In this document: piece after piece, positions 19,093 through 32,199 of the stretch
Layout of the letters: each line of letters begins with the position of its first letter
How positions within the stretch are numbered: the first letter of the stretch is position 1
Assembly: GCF_001640365.1 (NCBI RefSeq)
Contig: NZ_LWMI01000016.1
Location: forward strand, 310,001-374,000
DNA length: 64,000 nucleotides
Direction of reading: 5' to 3'
Source of the DNA: Candidatus Arsenophonus triatominarum
GTDB taxonomy: Bacteria; Pseudomonadota; Gammaproteobacteria; Enterobacterales; Enterobacteriaceae
Notes under the pieces: generated by a model
Seen by the model: the letters and a program-made list of their open reading frames with translations, nothing else
Database searches by the model: none
Told to the model about the DNA's origin: nothing
Translations under genes and position numbers: made by a program

Positions 19093-19798
19093 GCTTTATA
19101 TTCGAAAAACGGTTAAATCGACATCAGGTCAATTTGAACTGAAAACGCCCAGAGACAGGTCAGGTGCTTTTGAGCCTCAGCTCATTAAGAAAAATCAGAC
19201 AAAATTATCAGAGGATATTGATAACAAAATCCTATCGTTATTTGCATTAGGCATGAGTTATCGTGATATTCAAAAACATGTTGCAGAATTATATGGACTG
19301 GAAATATCAGATGGAGCTATTACGCATATTACTGACAAATTACTCCCTGAATTAAAAGCCTGGCAACAACGCCCTCTGGAGGCGCTCTATCCTTTTGTCT
19401 GGCTCGATGCCATTCATTACAAGATAAAACATGATGGTCGCTATATCAATAAGGCAATCTACACAGTACTTGGACTAACCACCGATGGGCATAAGGAATT
19501 GTTAGGACTCTATATGTCTGAAACAGAAGGAGCACATCATTGGCTGAGCGTTCTGACTGACTTACATAACCGTGGTATACAAGATATTTTAATCGCTTGT
19601 GTTGACGGATTAAAAGGGTTTCCAGAAGCGATAGCTAGTATTTTCCCGCAGACAGAAGTTCAGCTATGCGTAGTTCATCAAATTCGTAATAGCTTACGTT
19701 ATATTGCCAGTAAAGACCAAAAAGCCTTTATGGCTGATTTTAAGCCGGTTTATCGTGCAGATACTAAAGCGGCTGCTGAGCTTGCCCTGTAGTGGTCA

Positions 19799-21474
<1,676 letters not shown>

Positions 21475-21671
21475 TAACTGCTTCGGTGAACATTAAAAAT
21501 ACGACACAAAGTTTTCACCGGATAAAGCACTCTTAGCTTTTCAACTACCGAAAATTTTTCAGTGAGTCGGACATTAAGAGCGCAGTAGCCTTTTTTAAGA
21601 TGTCATTCTCCATTTCCAGCCGGTGGATTTTTTTCTTCATTTCTCCGAACTCAATTTGTTCAGGTGTTAAT

Positions 21672-22708
21672 AAGCGTGTTGCTTAATAGTGAAATAAGGG
21701 TATTTTTCGGTGATTGAAGTAAATTTTAGGCTGTTCTGAGATGGAAATTCCAAAGACCGGCACTAAGGAGTAAAAAGGTATCATCAATAAAGGGTCTACG
21801 ATTCCGTAAAATTTGGGTCATACAACCGAGGCGCTTGATACCCGCGATGGCGTGTTCAACCGTAATACGGATGCCCGAGATTATTTTATTTTCTTGTTTT
21901 TGTTCAGGCGATAAAGGTCTTTTTCGAGTTCCTTTTTTTGGGATTTGTGTATTAGGATGCTGTTTATCTATACCTTGAAAACCGGTATCGGCCCAGATGG
22001 TTACCTCAGGGGGAATATGGCGAATTATATCGACTTTATCGAGTAAGCGTTTATCGTGACGGCGCCCATTTTTGATCATGGGGATAAATCCAATTTTCCT
22101 CGTTTCGTCAGTCATAATAAGCCCTTTTCGAGTGGTCTGTCTTTTCTTTCCCGAATACATTTTTTTTCGCCGACGCAGATTCTTAGGCTTTTGGACAGGT
22201 CGCTCTGTCCCATCAATAAAGACGTCTTTAACTCCAGGAAAGGCGCGAAAAAATTCCTCAGCAGAGCGAATTTGACGAGCGGGCAAAACACATTCTCGCC
22301 CCAAGGTCATCTCTAAAACCGGCAATAATATTTTTACCCAGCGACATACCCGTGTTCTATCTAAACCAAAAAGAAGTCCTTGCAAATCATAGGTCGGATA
22401 ACATTTTAAATACAATAAAATAAAAAGCAGTTTATCTAATGGGGTTGGGATAAATCCTTTCTGCCCTGCACCCATCTGCCGCTCGTGATCTTTTCGATTC
22501 TTTTTCCGATAAATCAAATAACAAGCTGAAAATTCAGCGGCTAAATTTTTCAATTCTTCGACTGATAATCCAATGATTGCTTTACATAAACGATTATCTC
22601 GTAACAACCGCTCTTTGTTGATCATTTCAAACCGTTATTTTCTAAGTTAAACCTCTTTTTATTGTCTATAGCGTGACAAAAAATGCAAGTCTCTATTCAG
22701 CAACTATT
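21672..22708 (-). mobile_element. IS5-family element, complete copy 2
   Basis: Complete element inserted in orfA of the IS3 copy. TTAAT is present on both sides (21667-21671 and 22709-22713) while the empty site, visible at 49231-49234, has it once. This gives the best view of the element boundaries and target duplication (4-5 bp). Confidence 0.92.
21726..22625 (-). CDS. IS5-family transposase
   Basis: Intact 299-residue copy, essentially identical to the one at 837-1736 apart from a Lys-to-Arg change in the SGKK basic stretch (about residue 160). All DDE landmarks are retained. Confidence 0.92.
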   Translation of the reverse strand: MINKERLLRDNRLCKAIIGLSVEELKNLAAEFSACYLIYRKKNRKDHERQMGAGQKGFIPTPLDKLLFILLYLKCYPTYDLQGLLFGLDRTRVCRWVKILLPVLEMTLGRECVLPARQIRSAEEFFRAFPGVKDVFIDGTERPVQKPKNLRRRKKMYSGKKRQTTRKGLIMTDETRKIGFIPMIKNGRRHDKRLLDKVDIIRHIPPEVTIWADTGFQGIDKQHPNTQIPKKGTRKRPLSPEQKQENKIISGIRITVEHAIAGIKRLGCMTQILRNRRPFIDDTFLLLSAGLWNFHLRTA

Positions 22709-22959
22709 TTAATGGCAGACCAGGCGATGTTTTCCCTTGACGTTCTAAACGAAGGGCTCTTACCCACCGGTTAATCGCTGAAAGACTGACGTTCATGCCT
22801 TTCGCAGCTTCCTGGTAGGTGTAATTTTGGTCAAGGACTAATTTGGCGGTTTCACATTTAAATTCAGCAGTAATTATTTTACTCATTTCGGCACCTATAA
22901 AAATTATGAGGTAAGCATATCACCTCAACTTAGGTGGCCAAATTTAGTATGCCACTACA

Positions 22960-24564
22960 ATGGTCACTATATCAATAAGGCAATCTACACAGTACTTGGA
23001 CTAACCACCGATGGGCATAAGGAATTGTTAGGACTCTATATGTCTGAAACAGAAGGAGCACATCATTGGCTGAGCGTTCTGACTGACTTACATAACCGTG
23101 GTATACAAGATATTTTAATCGCTTGTGTTGACGGATTGAAAGGGTTTCCAGAAGCGATAGCCAGTATTTTCCCGAAGACAGAAGTTCAGCTATGCGTATA
23201 GCTAGGCGACTTAATTTTGATTACAAGGTGTGTTATGAGTTATACCATTGATTTTCGACGTAAAGTAATATCTGTAAGGAAAGCCGAAGGTTTAACAATT
23301 CGAGAAACTGCGAAACAATTCCGTATTGGAAAAGCGTCTTTAGTACGTTGGCTTAAACGACCAGAGCCAAAAAATTCAACGCCACGTAAGAGGAAGCTCG
23401 ATAAAAATGCTTTAGCAAAAGATGTGGAACAGTATCCAGATGCTTACCAAAAGGAACGGGCAGAGCGATTCGGTGTTTGTAAAAAGACTATTTGGCAATC
23501 CCTTAAAAAGCTGGGATTAACCTATAAAAAAAACTCTATTCCATCCAAAAACCAACGAAAGCGACAGGCTGGCACATCAGCAAAAAAGACAACAGTATGA
23601 AAAAAAAGATAAATCTGTTGTTTTTATTGATGAAAGTGGTTTTTCACATGACACTCCACGAACTCACGGCTATTCCCCAAAAGGTCACCGTTGTTTTGGC
23701 CTGAAAAACTGGGGTGCTAAGGGAAGAACAAATGTTATTGGCGCTTTATTGGGAACACCCCTTTTTGCTATCGGATTATTTGATTGCAATATTAATCGTG
23801 ATGTTTTTTATGTTTGGATCACAAAAATATTGCTCCCAGAACTTCCTGAAAATTCTGTTATTTTTATGGACAACGCTAGCTTTCACAAAGGTAAGAATAT
23901 TGAACAGGCAATTATAAACGCAGGACACCAGATAGAATATTTGCCTGTGTATTCACCAGATTTAAATCCTATAGAACATAAATGGTCTCAAGCTAAACGT
24001 AAAAAGATGGAAACAGGATGCACTATCGATGACCTGTTTTTAATACATATGCTGTAATCAAAATTAAGTCGCCTAGCTATAGTTCATCAAATTCGCAATA
24101 GCTTACGTTATTTGCCAGTAAAGACCAAAAAGCCTTTATGGCTGATTTTAAGCCGGTTTATCGTGCAGATACTAAAGCGGCTGCTGAGCTTGCTCTTGAT
24201 GAACTGGAAACGAAATGGGGTGAAAAATACCCGATAGTGCTAGAATCCTGGCGAAGTAAATGGGAGTTGCTCAGTGCTTATTTTCGATACCCTAAAGCCA
24301 TTAGAAAACCCATTTATACGACCAATGCAGTAGAGGCGGTTCATCGGCAGTTTAGGAAATTAACTAAAACCAAAGGGGCTTTTCCTAATGAAAACAGCTT
24401 ATTAAAATTACTCTATATTGGCATCAATCCGGTATCCAACAAATGGACTATGCCGATTAGTAACTGGGCGTTAACCATTGCTCAATTGTCCATCTATTTT
24501 AAAGGGCGCCTAGATGGTATAATCAAAATATAAAATCCCCTGACACAGAATTATGAACACCCTC
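22960..24564 (+). mobile_element. IS256-family element B, 3' part interrupted by IS630
   Basis: It starts abruptly after the IS3 end at codons for HYINKAIYTVLGLT and runs to the right end CTGACACAGAATTATGAACA at about 24564. IS630 copy e splits it at 23199-24079. A one-base loss near 24112 (ATTTGCC versus ATATTGCC in other copies) adds a frameshift. The final part encodes TTNAVEAVHRQFRKLTKTKG with the catalytic Glu. Confidence 0.9.
23199..24079 (+). mobile_element. IS630-family element copy e (881 bp), frameshifted transposase
   Basis: Complete ends with the TA duplication at 23197-23198 and 24080-24081. HTH frame 23235-23600; DDE frame 23749-24057 and upstream, with one Thr-to-Pro change (GTPLFAIGLF). 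Inserted in IS256 element B. Confidence 0.95.
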
Positions 24565-24565
24565 G

Positions 24566-24822
24566 AAGAAAATGAAGCCTGTTGAACAGACTTGTTTCGA
24601 CAAAGCCATCTTGCGTCATCGTTCTGTCATTGAAACGGTATTTGATGAGTTAAAAATCTTTGTCAGATAGCGCATACGTGGCACCACTCTCCTGCTAACT
24701 TTGTAGTGAATTTATTAGCCGGGCGGGTTGCATATTGTTTAATTCCATCTAAACCAAAGATACCTGTGGCAGGAACATCTCTTCAAGCATAATTGATAAT
24801 GCTTATCCCGAACTCAGGTTAT
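24566..24822 (+). mobile_element. IS982-family 3' fragment
   Basis: It encodes KKMKPVEQTCFDKAILRHRS and the C-terminus, with a frameshift near 24660 (AAAATC versus AAAAATC), and ends in the inverted repeat CTTATCCCGAACTCAGGTT at 24804-24822. The remaining bases to 25019 hold only the tolC terminator. Confidence 0.85.
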
Positions 24823-24980
24823 CCTAAAGGTCGAAATAAAAATCGTGAAACTAGGATAGAATAGGGTAATTACGCTGGAAATTAAAGCATAAAGCGGGTA
24901 GAAAGATGGCTATCAACCTGATTATTTATTTTAAGTGGTAAAAATACAACTTTTCTAATTAAATTTCGTTACAATAAAAA

Positions 24981-25001
24981 ATACCCACAATATATGGGTA
25001 T
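24981..25001 (-). terminator. Rho-independent terminator of tolC
   Basis: A 7-bp perfect stem (ATACCCA and TGGGTAT, 7-base loop) is followed on the minus strand by TTTTTATT. It lies 18 bp downstream of the tolC stop. Confidence 0.8.
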
Positions 25002-25019
25002 TAATAGTGGGTCATTTAT

Positions 25020-26405
25020 TTAGTGTATTTGCGGAACACTCATCGGATTGATAATAGCATCCGGTGAGGTGGATAATGTTTTTCCTAAGCTACTATTTAA
25101 ACGGAGCAGATCGCCTTCATTTAAAGTCCCACGGGCATACTGAATTTTTAGATCATTAATCAGATAATCATAACGTGCATTGGCTAAATTCTGTTTCGCC
25201 TGAAAAAGGGCTGTTGTTGCGTTCAATACATCCACGATAGTCCGAGTGCCGACCTGATAGCCTGCTTCCATCGCATCTAGCGAACTTTGTGCTGAAACAA
25301 CCAATTGTTGGTAGGCTTTGATGCTACTAATAGAAGAAATAACATTATTATAGGAAGAGCGTGCTATCTGAATAACATTGCGATAAGTACTCTCAAGCTG
25401 TTCACTGGCACTAATATAACCATACTGTGCTTGCTCAACGCGTGAGTTAGTTCGGCCACCAGTATATAAAGGCACACTCAACGTTAGTCCGACACTATTT
25501 TGGCCAGTATAGCTAGGACCATTTTTATTCCATATTTGTTGATTAGCACTACCATGATAATGGGTGTTACTAACACCGGTTGACGCTTCTAATCCAAGGG
25601 TAGGTAAATGTCCTGATTGTTCATAGCGAATATTTTCTCGCGCCAGATCTTGTGATAAACGGGCACTAAGTAAACTTAAGTTGCGCGTTTCAGCATCTTT
25701 TAATAGCTTCTCTACTCGTGCGGGTGTCTGGGTACTGAAATGAGCAATATCTAAAGCCGCTAATTGACTGTAATAGATGCCGCTAACTTGACGTAACTTT
25801 TCCAGCGAATTTTCTAATTGATTACGGCTCGATACTTCTTGAGCTAATACGCTGTCATAATTAGCGCGGGCGTTTTGTACATCGGTAATCGCGACTAATC
25901 CTACGTTGAAACGTTGGATTGTTTGATCTAACTGGCGATAAACGGCTTTTTTCTGTGCTTCAATATAGTCTAATAAGTCAATAGCATGTAATACGTCAAA
26001 ATAAGCTGTGGCGGTATCAAGAATTAATTTTTGTTGGTTAGTTTGATAAGTGACATATGCAATACCGGCGGTTTTTTCCTGCACGTCTAACTGTTGCCAT
26101 TTTGACATATCAAAGATGGTTTGGGTGAGTTTAAGATTGGCGCCAAGTTGGTTGTTTTCCGTGTCATGATTATCACGATAACCGCTGTTATAGGTGAAAT
26201 TTGCGCCTAAACCTAATTGTGGTAGCAAAGGACTACGAGATTCATTAATTTTTTCAAATGCTTGATTACGTTCTGCTAGCGATTTACGTAAATCCGGATT
26301 ACTTTCTTTTGCTTTCTGATAGACTTGCAATAAATTTTCAGCTTGCCCAGTGGCACTTAGTCCAACTAGGCTAATGGTGATAAAAAGAGAGATAAATTTT
26401 TTCAT
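25020..26405 (-). CDS. tolC: Outer membrane channel protein TolC
   Basis: TolC forms the trimeric outer-membrane tunnel used by type I secretion and AcrAB-type efflux. The 461-residue protein starts with a signal peptide (MKKFISLFITISLVGLSATGQA, then ENLLQVYQKAKESNPDLRKS). Two repeated halves each contain an OEP domain, visible as the paired motifs PLLPQLGLGANFTY (first half) and GHLPTLGLEASTGV (second half), plus LTLSVPLYTGGRT and the long coiled-coil alpha-barrel segments. It ends after INPMSVPQ, so the C-terminal extension is short compared with E. coli (about 493 with signal). The start at 26405 has AAGGA upstream; an in-frame Met at 26426 lacks one. It is divergent from nudF, as in E. 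coli. Confidence 0.97.
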   Translation of the reverse strand: MKKFISLFITISLVGLSATGQAENLLQVYQKAKESNPDLRKSLAERNQAFEKINESRSPLLPQLGLGANFTYNSGYRDNHDTENNQLGANLKLTQTIFDMSKWQQLDVQEKTAGIAYVTYQTNQQKLILDTATAYFDVLHAIDLLDYIEAQKKAVYRQLDQTIQRFNVGLVAITDVQNARANYDSVLAQEVSSRNQLENSLEKLRQVSGIYYSQLAALDIAHFSTQTPARVEKLLKDAETRNLSLLSARLSQDLARENIRYEQSGHLPTLGLEASTGVSNTHYHGSANQQIWNKNGPSYTGQNSVGLTLSVPLYTGGRTNSRVEQAQYGYISASEQLESTYRNVIQIARSSYNNVISSISSIKAYQQLVVSAQSSLDAMEAGYQVGTRTIVDVLNATTALFQAKQNLANARYDYLINDLKIQYARGTLNEGDLLRLNSSLGKTLSTSPDAIINPMSVPQIH

Positions 26406-26625
26406 TCTGATTCCTTGATTATACAATTTTTTGCTTTAGTTATCTCAGAAAAACATGAACACCGCTAATTTTAGCAGAATATGTCATTATTCCATGGTAG
26501 CTGTTTGTGCCATCTATCATGTTAAATCTGGCCAATGCTACATTATTTATAAGCTAATTTCCTTAAAAAACATTATACAAGTCTCACTTTTTGTCAGTTA
26601 GTGCATATAAATTCAGAGAATTTCT

Positions 26626-27263
26626 ATGAGCGATAAAAAAAATTTACCCTTCAAGTTTAGCCAAAATGATGTGGAAATTACGGCTAAATTCGATCTTTAT
26701 AATGGTTTTTTTCGTTTTGTCGAATACCGTTTTCGACATAAGTTGTTTAATGGTGGTTGGAGCAAGGAAATTCGGCGAGAAGTTTTGGAACGGGGTAATG
26801 CCGGCGTTATTTTACCCTATGATCAAGGTAGTGTTAGTTGAACAAGTACGGATCCCTGCGATGGATACGAGCGAAACACCGTGGTTGTTAGAAGTTATTG
26901 CTGGCATGGTAGAACAAAATGAAAACTTAGAACGGCTAGTTCGTCGTGAAGCAAAAGAAGAAGCGGATATTACCATTCAGCATTGTTACTATGCACTAAG
27001 TTATCTTACCAGCCCCCCGGGGGTACAACTGAGCGTATTTATGTTCATATCGGTGAAATTGATGCATCCGCTATCAAACCCGGCAGTGTATATGGATTAA
27101 GCAGTGAAAATGAAGATATTCGTGTCCATGTTGTTAGTCGTGAACAAGCTTATCAATGGGTGGAGTTAGGGTAATTGATAATGCGGCTACCGTAATCGCA
27201 ATACAATGGTTACAATTAAATCATCTTAGGTTGAAAAATAACTGGTTGAAGAACTTAAAATAG
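26626..27263 (+). pseudogene. nudF: ADP-ribose pyrophosphatase NudF, three frameshifts
   Basis: The reading must change frame three times to follow the E. coli protein. It begins SDKKNLPFKFSQNDVEITAK and FRHKLFNGGWSKEIRREVLE. It continues with VVLVEQVRIPAMDTSETPWL and the Nudix box, GMVEQNENLERLVRREAKEEADI. It then reads GGTTERIYVHIGEI and NEDIRVHVVSREQAYQWVEL, and finally IDNAATVIAIQWLQL, ending at 27263. The first break (near 26820) is not in a homopolymer. The second lies in a C6G5 run (27006-27017) and the third in a GGG. In the Nudix box, EEAGL of active enzymes reads EEADI. The gene is in its E. coli position between tolC and cpdA, but yqiB is missing. Probably non-functional. Confidence 0.9.
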
Positions 27264-27367
27264 CGGTTTGTCATAACATGAAAAAGAAGTGTGTATCAGC
27301 CTACAGATATTAATAAAGTATTAATATTAAAATAACGTATAAAGTAGGTAGAAACTAAGGAAATTGC

Positions 27368-28207
27368 TTGGATAGTCTGTTTAAATTAACAACAAAGCAA
27401 AAAAGCCTGGTGAGGATCTTGCAAATTACCGATACTCACCTTTTTGCTAATGTTGATGATACTCTACTTGGCGTCAATACTTTTGGTAGTTTTCATGCAG
27501 TAATTGATGCAATTTTAGCGCGCAATGAAAATGTTGACTTGGTTGTTGCTACCGGTGATTTGGTTCAAGATCAATCGGCATCAGCTTATCAGCATTTTAC
27601 TGAAGGGATCAAACGGTTATCTGCTCCTTGTGTTTGGTTGCCGGGCAATCACGATTATCAACCGGCAATGGTTGCTACTTTAGCAAAAGCAGGAATTTTA
27701 CCCTCTAAGCAGGTGCTAATTAATGATAATTGGCAAATCCTTATGTTGGACAGCCAAATTCAAGGTGCTGTGCATGGAAAATTATCTAAGCAACAGCTGT
27801 TATGGATGAAACGCTGTTTTGATGCATACACGGAACGTAGTCATTTATTGATGTTACATCATCATCCTTTGCCTTCGGGTTGTACCTGGCTTGATCAACA
27901 TAGCTTGCGTAACTCTCATATTTTGGCTGACTATTTAAGTCAATATCAACAAGTTAAAGCGATTTTATGTGGACATATTCATCAAGAAATAGATGAATAT
28001 TGGCAAGGGGTTCGCATGATGGCAACACCATCAACCTGTATACAATTTAAACCTCATTGTACTAATTTTACATTAGATACAATGGCACCGGGGTGGCGTT
28101 ATCTTGATCTTTCTATCAATGATGACGGTGAAGATGTGTTGGATACACAAGTTTTCAGATTGGATAGTGATAAATTTCGCCTAGATTTCGACTCAGGTGG
28201 TTATTAA
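27368..28207 (+). CDS. cpdA: 3',5'-cyclic-AMP phosphodiesterase CpdA
   Basis: CpdA hydrolyses cAMP and sets CRP activity. It is a class III metallophosphoesterase of 279 residues. The metal-binding motifs are intact: QITDTHLF (DxH) near residue 25, ATGDLVQDQS (GDxxxD) near 65, LPGNHDYQP (GNHD) near 95, LHHHPLPSG near 165 and CGHIHQE (GHxH) near 205. Residues 216-237 (MATPSTCIQFKPHCTNF and DTMAPGWR) are specific to CpdA rather than other phosphoesterases. It starts at a TTG codon (27368) with AAGGA upstream, aligning with the E. coli N-terminus. Its stop overlaps the yqiA start by one base, as in an operon. It is intact between two broken neighbours. Confidence 0.96.
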   Translation: MDSLFKLTTKQKSLVRILQITDTHLFANVDDTLLGVNTFGSFHAVIDAILARNENVDLVVATGDLVQDQSASAYQHFTEGIKRLSAPCVWLPGNHDYQPAMVATLAKAGILPSKQVLINDNWQILMLDSQIQGAVHGKLSKQQLLWMKRCFDAYTERSHLLMLHHHPLPSGCTWLDQHSLRNSHILADYLSQYQQVKAILCGHIHQEIDEYWQGVRMMATPSTCIQFKPHCTNFTLDTMAPGWRYLDLSINDDGEDVLDTQVFRLDSDKFRLDFDSGGY

Positions 28208-28683
28208 TGTCAACATTAATTTATATACATGGTTTTAATAGTTCCCCCTTATCGCAAAAGGCAAATAGCTTAAAAACTTGACTACAGCGACAACATCCAG
28301 AAGTTAATATGTTGATATCCCAGCTTCCTTGTTATCCAGCAGAAGCGATTGAGTTATTACAGAATCTCGTAGCAGCCCATGCGGAAGAGCCGATTGGGTT
28401 GTTAGGTTCTTCATTGGGCGGTTATTTTGCTATTTGGTTATCGCAGAAATTTAATTTACCCGCTGTGGTTGTAAATCCAGCGGTACGCCCTTTTGATTTG
28501 TTTGAGCAGTATTTAGGTGAGCAAGTCAATCCTTATACAAAGGAACGCTACATTTTACAATCCCACCATTTAAATGAACTACAAGCAATACAAATTGATG
28601 CATTAACCGCGCCTGATTTGATTACTACAAAACAGGTGATGAAATATTGGACTATCGTCAAGCTGTTATCTATCTTATGGAGT
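28207..28683 (+). pseudogene. yqiA: Esterase YqiA, nonsense, frameshift and 3' truncation
   Basis: It starts STLIYIHGFNSSPLSQKANS, but a TGA (28279-28281) replaces the Trp of the E. coli protein (KNWL). The frame then continues through LLGSSLGGYFAIWLSQKF with the nucleophile-Ser motif GSSLGG, and VVVNPAVRPFDLF. It shifts after APDLI (near 28625) to reach TGDEILDYRQAV. It ends at YLMEL, where an integrase-bearing element begins. The His part of the catalytic triad is lost. In E. coli this gene precedes parE, which is not in this window. Confidence 0.92.
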
Positions 28684-28768
28684 TAAGTTTTATAAAATAA
28701 AAATACTTATATATCAAAGAGATAAAAAGAAATTGTCACTATAATTCACTATTCACTCACTATAAATT

Positions 28769-29342
28769 TTAAATTTCAATCCAACTATTACTCCTATCAT
28801 CCTGATATTTAGCTGTCATTTCAGCAGACTTATGACCTAATAATTTTTGAGCAAAATTACTACCCATTTTTTCAGTATACAGTCTTGCCGACAAGCTTCT
28901 AATTTCATGAAAAGACGGTGGTGATCCTTCCCATGTTAATTTTGTTTTATCCCTAAATCTTGTAAATTCGGTTGATATTCTTGCTACTGTAATTTGTTTT
29001 TTATTTTTTGTAATAACAAAATCCGCGTCATGATTAATTTTTTCCAGAGTTTTATTTAAACTAATAGATTCAATTTTAATATCAAGCGGAATAGCTATTT
29101 TAGTTTCAGTTTTTTGTTGAATAACCCATAGTTTCCCATCATAAATATCTTTCCATTTCATTTTTGAAATATCAGACACTCTCTGACCGGTAACTAAAGC
29201 CAGTTTCATTGCATGATTTAACCAATGATTGTCATCGTTTATTAACTTTAAAATAATATTAAAGTCATTCAGAGACAACCTTGCTCGCTGAATTTTAATT
29301 TTTGGAGTTTTTGTTTGAGATACAGGGTTAATTTTTATAATA
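28769..29342 (-). pseudogene. Tyrosine recombinase B, N-terminus removed by IS630
   Basis: This is a paralogue of the integrase at 3345-4078, with many substitutions but the same catalytic motifs: TGQRVSDISKMKW, HEIRSLSARLY, LLGHKS and KYQDD. It is beheaded by IS630 copy f at 29343, a different position from its paralogue. The 80-90 bp downstream of the stop are also conserved between the two loci, starting from TAAGTTTTATA (28684). It lies inside the 3' end of yqiA. Confidence 0.87.
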
Positions 29343-29883
29343 TAGCTAGGCGACTTAATTTTGATTACAGCATATGTATTAAAAACAGGTCATCGATAGT
29401 GCATCCTGTTTCCATCTTTTTACGTTTAGCTTGAGACCATTTATGTTCTATAGGATTTAAATCTGGTGAATACACAGGCAAATATTCTATCTGGTGTCCT
29501 GCGTTTATAATTGCCTGTTCAATATTCTTACCTTTGTGAAAGCTAGCGTTGTCCATAAAAATAACAGAATTTTCAGGAAGTTCTGGGAGCAATATTTTTG
29601 TGATCCAAACATAAAAAACATCACGATTAATATTGCAATCAAATAATCCGATAGCAAAAAGGGTTGTTCCCAATAAAGCGCCAATAACATTTGTTCTTCC
29701 CTTAGCACCCCAGTTTTTCAGGCCAAAACAACGGTGACCTTTTGGGGAATAGCCGTGAGTTCGTGGAGTGTCATGTGAAAAACCACTTTCATCAATAAAA
29801 ACAACAGATTTATCTTTTTTTTCATACTGTTGTCTTTTTTGCTGATGTGCCAGCCTGTCGCTTTCGTTGGTTTTTGGATGGAA
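29343..29883 (-). mobile_element. IS630-family element copy f, 5' part lost
   Basis: One end and the DDE part (29365-29673 and upstream) are present. The copy stops at a TA inside its own gene where copy g begins. The remainder does not reappear on the far side of copy g, so a deletion followed. Confidence 0.93.
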
Positions 29884-29885
29884 TA

Positions 29886-30766
29886 TAGCTAGGCGACTTA
29901 ATTTTGATTACAAGGTGTGTTATGAGTTATACAATTGATTTTCGACGTAAAGTAATATCTGTAAGGAAAGCCGAAGGTTTAACAATTCGAGAAACTGCGA
30001 AACAATTCCGTATTGGAAAAGCGTCTTTAGTACGTTGGCTTAAACGACCAGAGCCAAAAAATTCAACGCCACGTAAGAGGAAGCTCGATAAAAATGCTTT
30101 AGCAAAAGATGTGGAACAGTATCCAGATGCTTACCAAAAGGAACGGGCAGAGCGATTCGGTGTTTGTAAAAAGGCTATTTGGCAATCCCTTAAAAAGCTG
30201 GGATTAACCTATAAAAAAAACTCTATTCCATCCAAAAACCAACGAAAGCGACAGGCTGGCACATCAGCAAAAAAGACAACAGTATGAAAAAAAAGATAAA
30301 TCTGTTGTTTTTATTGATGAAAGTGGTTTTTCACATGACACTCCACGAACTCACGGCTATTCCCCAAAAGGTCACCGTTGTTTTGGCCTGAAAAACTGGG
30401 GTGCTAAGGGAAGAACAAATGTTATTGGCGCTTTATTGGGAACAACCCTTTTTGCTATCGGATTATTTGATTGCAATATTAATCGTGATGTTTTTTATGT
30501 TTGGATCACAAAAATATTGCTCCCAGAACTTCCTGAAAATTCTGTTATTTTTATGGACAACGCTAGCTTTCACAAAGGTAAGAATATTGAACAGGCAATT
30601 ATAAACGCAGGACACCAGATAGAATATTTGCCTGTGTATTCACCAGATTTAAATCCTATAGAACATAAATGGTCTCAAGCTAAACGTAAAAAGATGGAAA
30701 CAGGATGCACTATCGATGACCTGTTTTTAATACATATGCTGTAATCAAAATTAAGTCGCCTAGCTA
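29886..30766 (+). mobile_element. IS630-family element copy g (881 bp), frameshifted transposase
   Basis: Complete ends, TA at 29884-29885 and 30767-30768. HTH frame 29922-30287, with a Thr-to-Ala change (KKAIWQSL); DDE frame 30436-30744 and upstream. Inserted into IS630 copy f. Confidence 0.95.
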
Positions 30767-30767
30767 T

Positions 30768-30944
30768 AACGCCCTCTCTCCGGCTCTTGTTAAGCACGGA
30801 TTGCTTATTTTACCTCGCATTATTGAACGCAATGTGACAAGAGAGACAAACAAGAAATGGCGGAAGCTTATTTTATGTCACCGTTAAAGCAGAATTTGAT
30901 TTTATTGCCACTGAAGATGGTAGCAAACATACCGTAACCACATT
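30768..30944 (+). pseudogene. Phage ERF-family single-strand annealing protein, internal fragment
   Basis: The frame NALSPALVKHGLLILPRIIE, then RNVTRETNKK, shifts by one base near 30860 and continues GSLFYVTVKAEFDFIATEDG, SKHTVTT. This matches the conserved core of ERF recombinases of lambdoid and other temperate phages. It is cut by IS630 copy g on the left and an IS5 fragment on the right. Confidence 0.7.
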
Positions 30945-31091
30945 AAGCGTGTTGCTTAATAGTGAAATAAGGGTATTTCGGTGATTGAAGTAAATTTTAG
31001 GCTGTTCTGAGATGGAAATTCCAAAGACCGGCACTAAGGAGTAAAAAGGTATCATCAATAAAGGGTCTACGATTCCGTAAAATTTGGGTCA
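30945..31091 (-). mobile_element. IS5-family end fragment
   Basis: The right terminal 147 bp of the IS5 element, from AAGCGTGTTGCTTAATAG to the codons for the last 30 or so transposase residues, cut by IS630 copy h. Confidence 0.88.
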
Positions 31092-31093
31092 TA

Positions 31094-32199
<1,106 letters not shown>

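Larger units (their letters stand above)
17786..19788 (+). mobile_element. IS256-family element A, interrupted and 3'-truncated
   Basis: The left end (GTGTTCAAAAATCTGTGTCA) is at about 17786. The transposase begins near 17845 (MRNQSFNFDEALKQLQSGKN). It is split by IS630 copy c (17985-18865) and by a small IS5-type element (18909-19092). It resumes at 19093 (RKTVKSTSGQFELKTPRDRS), with the long frame 19082-19788 containing PFVWLDAIHYKIKHDGRY (first catalytic Asp) and IACVDGLKGFPEA (second Asp). The frame ends at an IS3 junction, so the last quarter, with the catalytic Glu, is lost. Confidence 0.9.
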
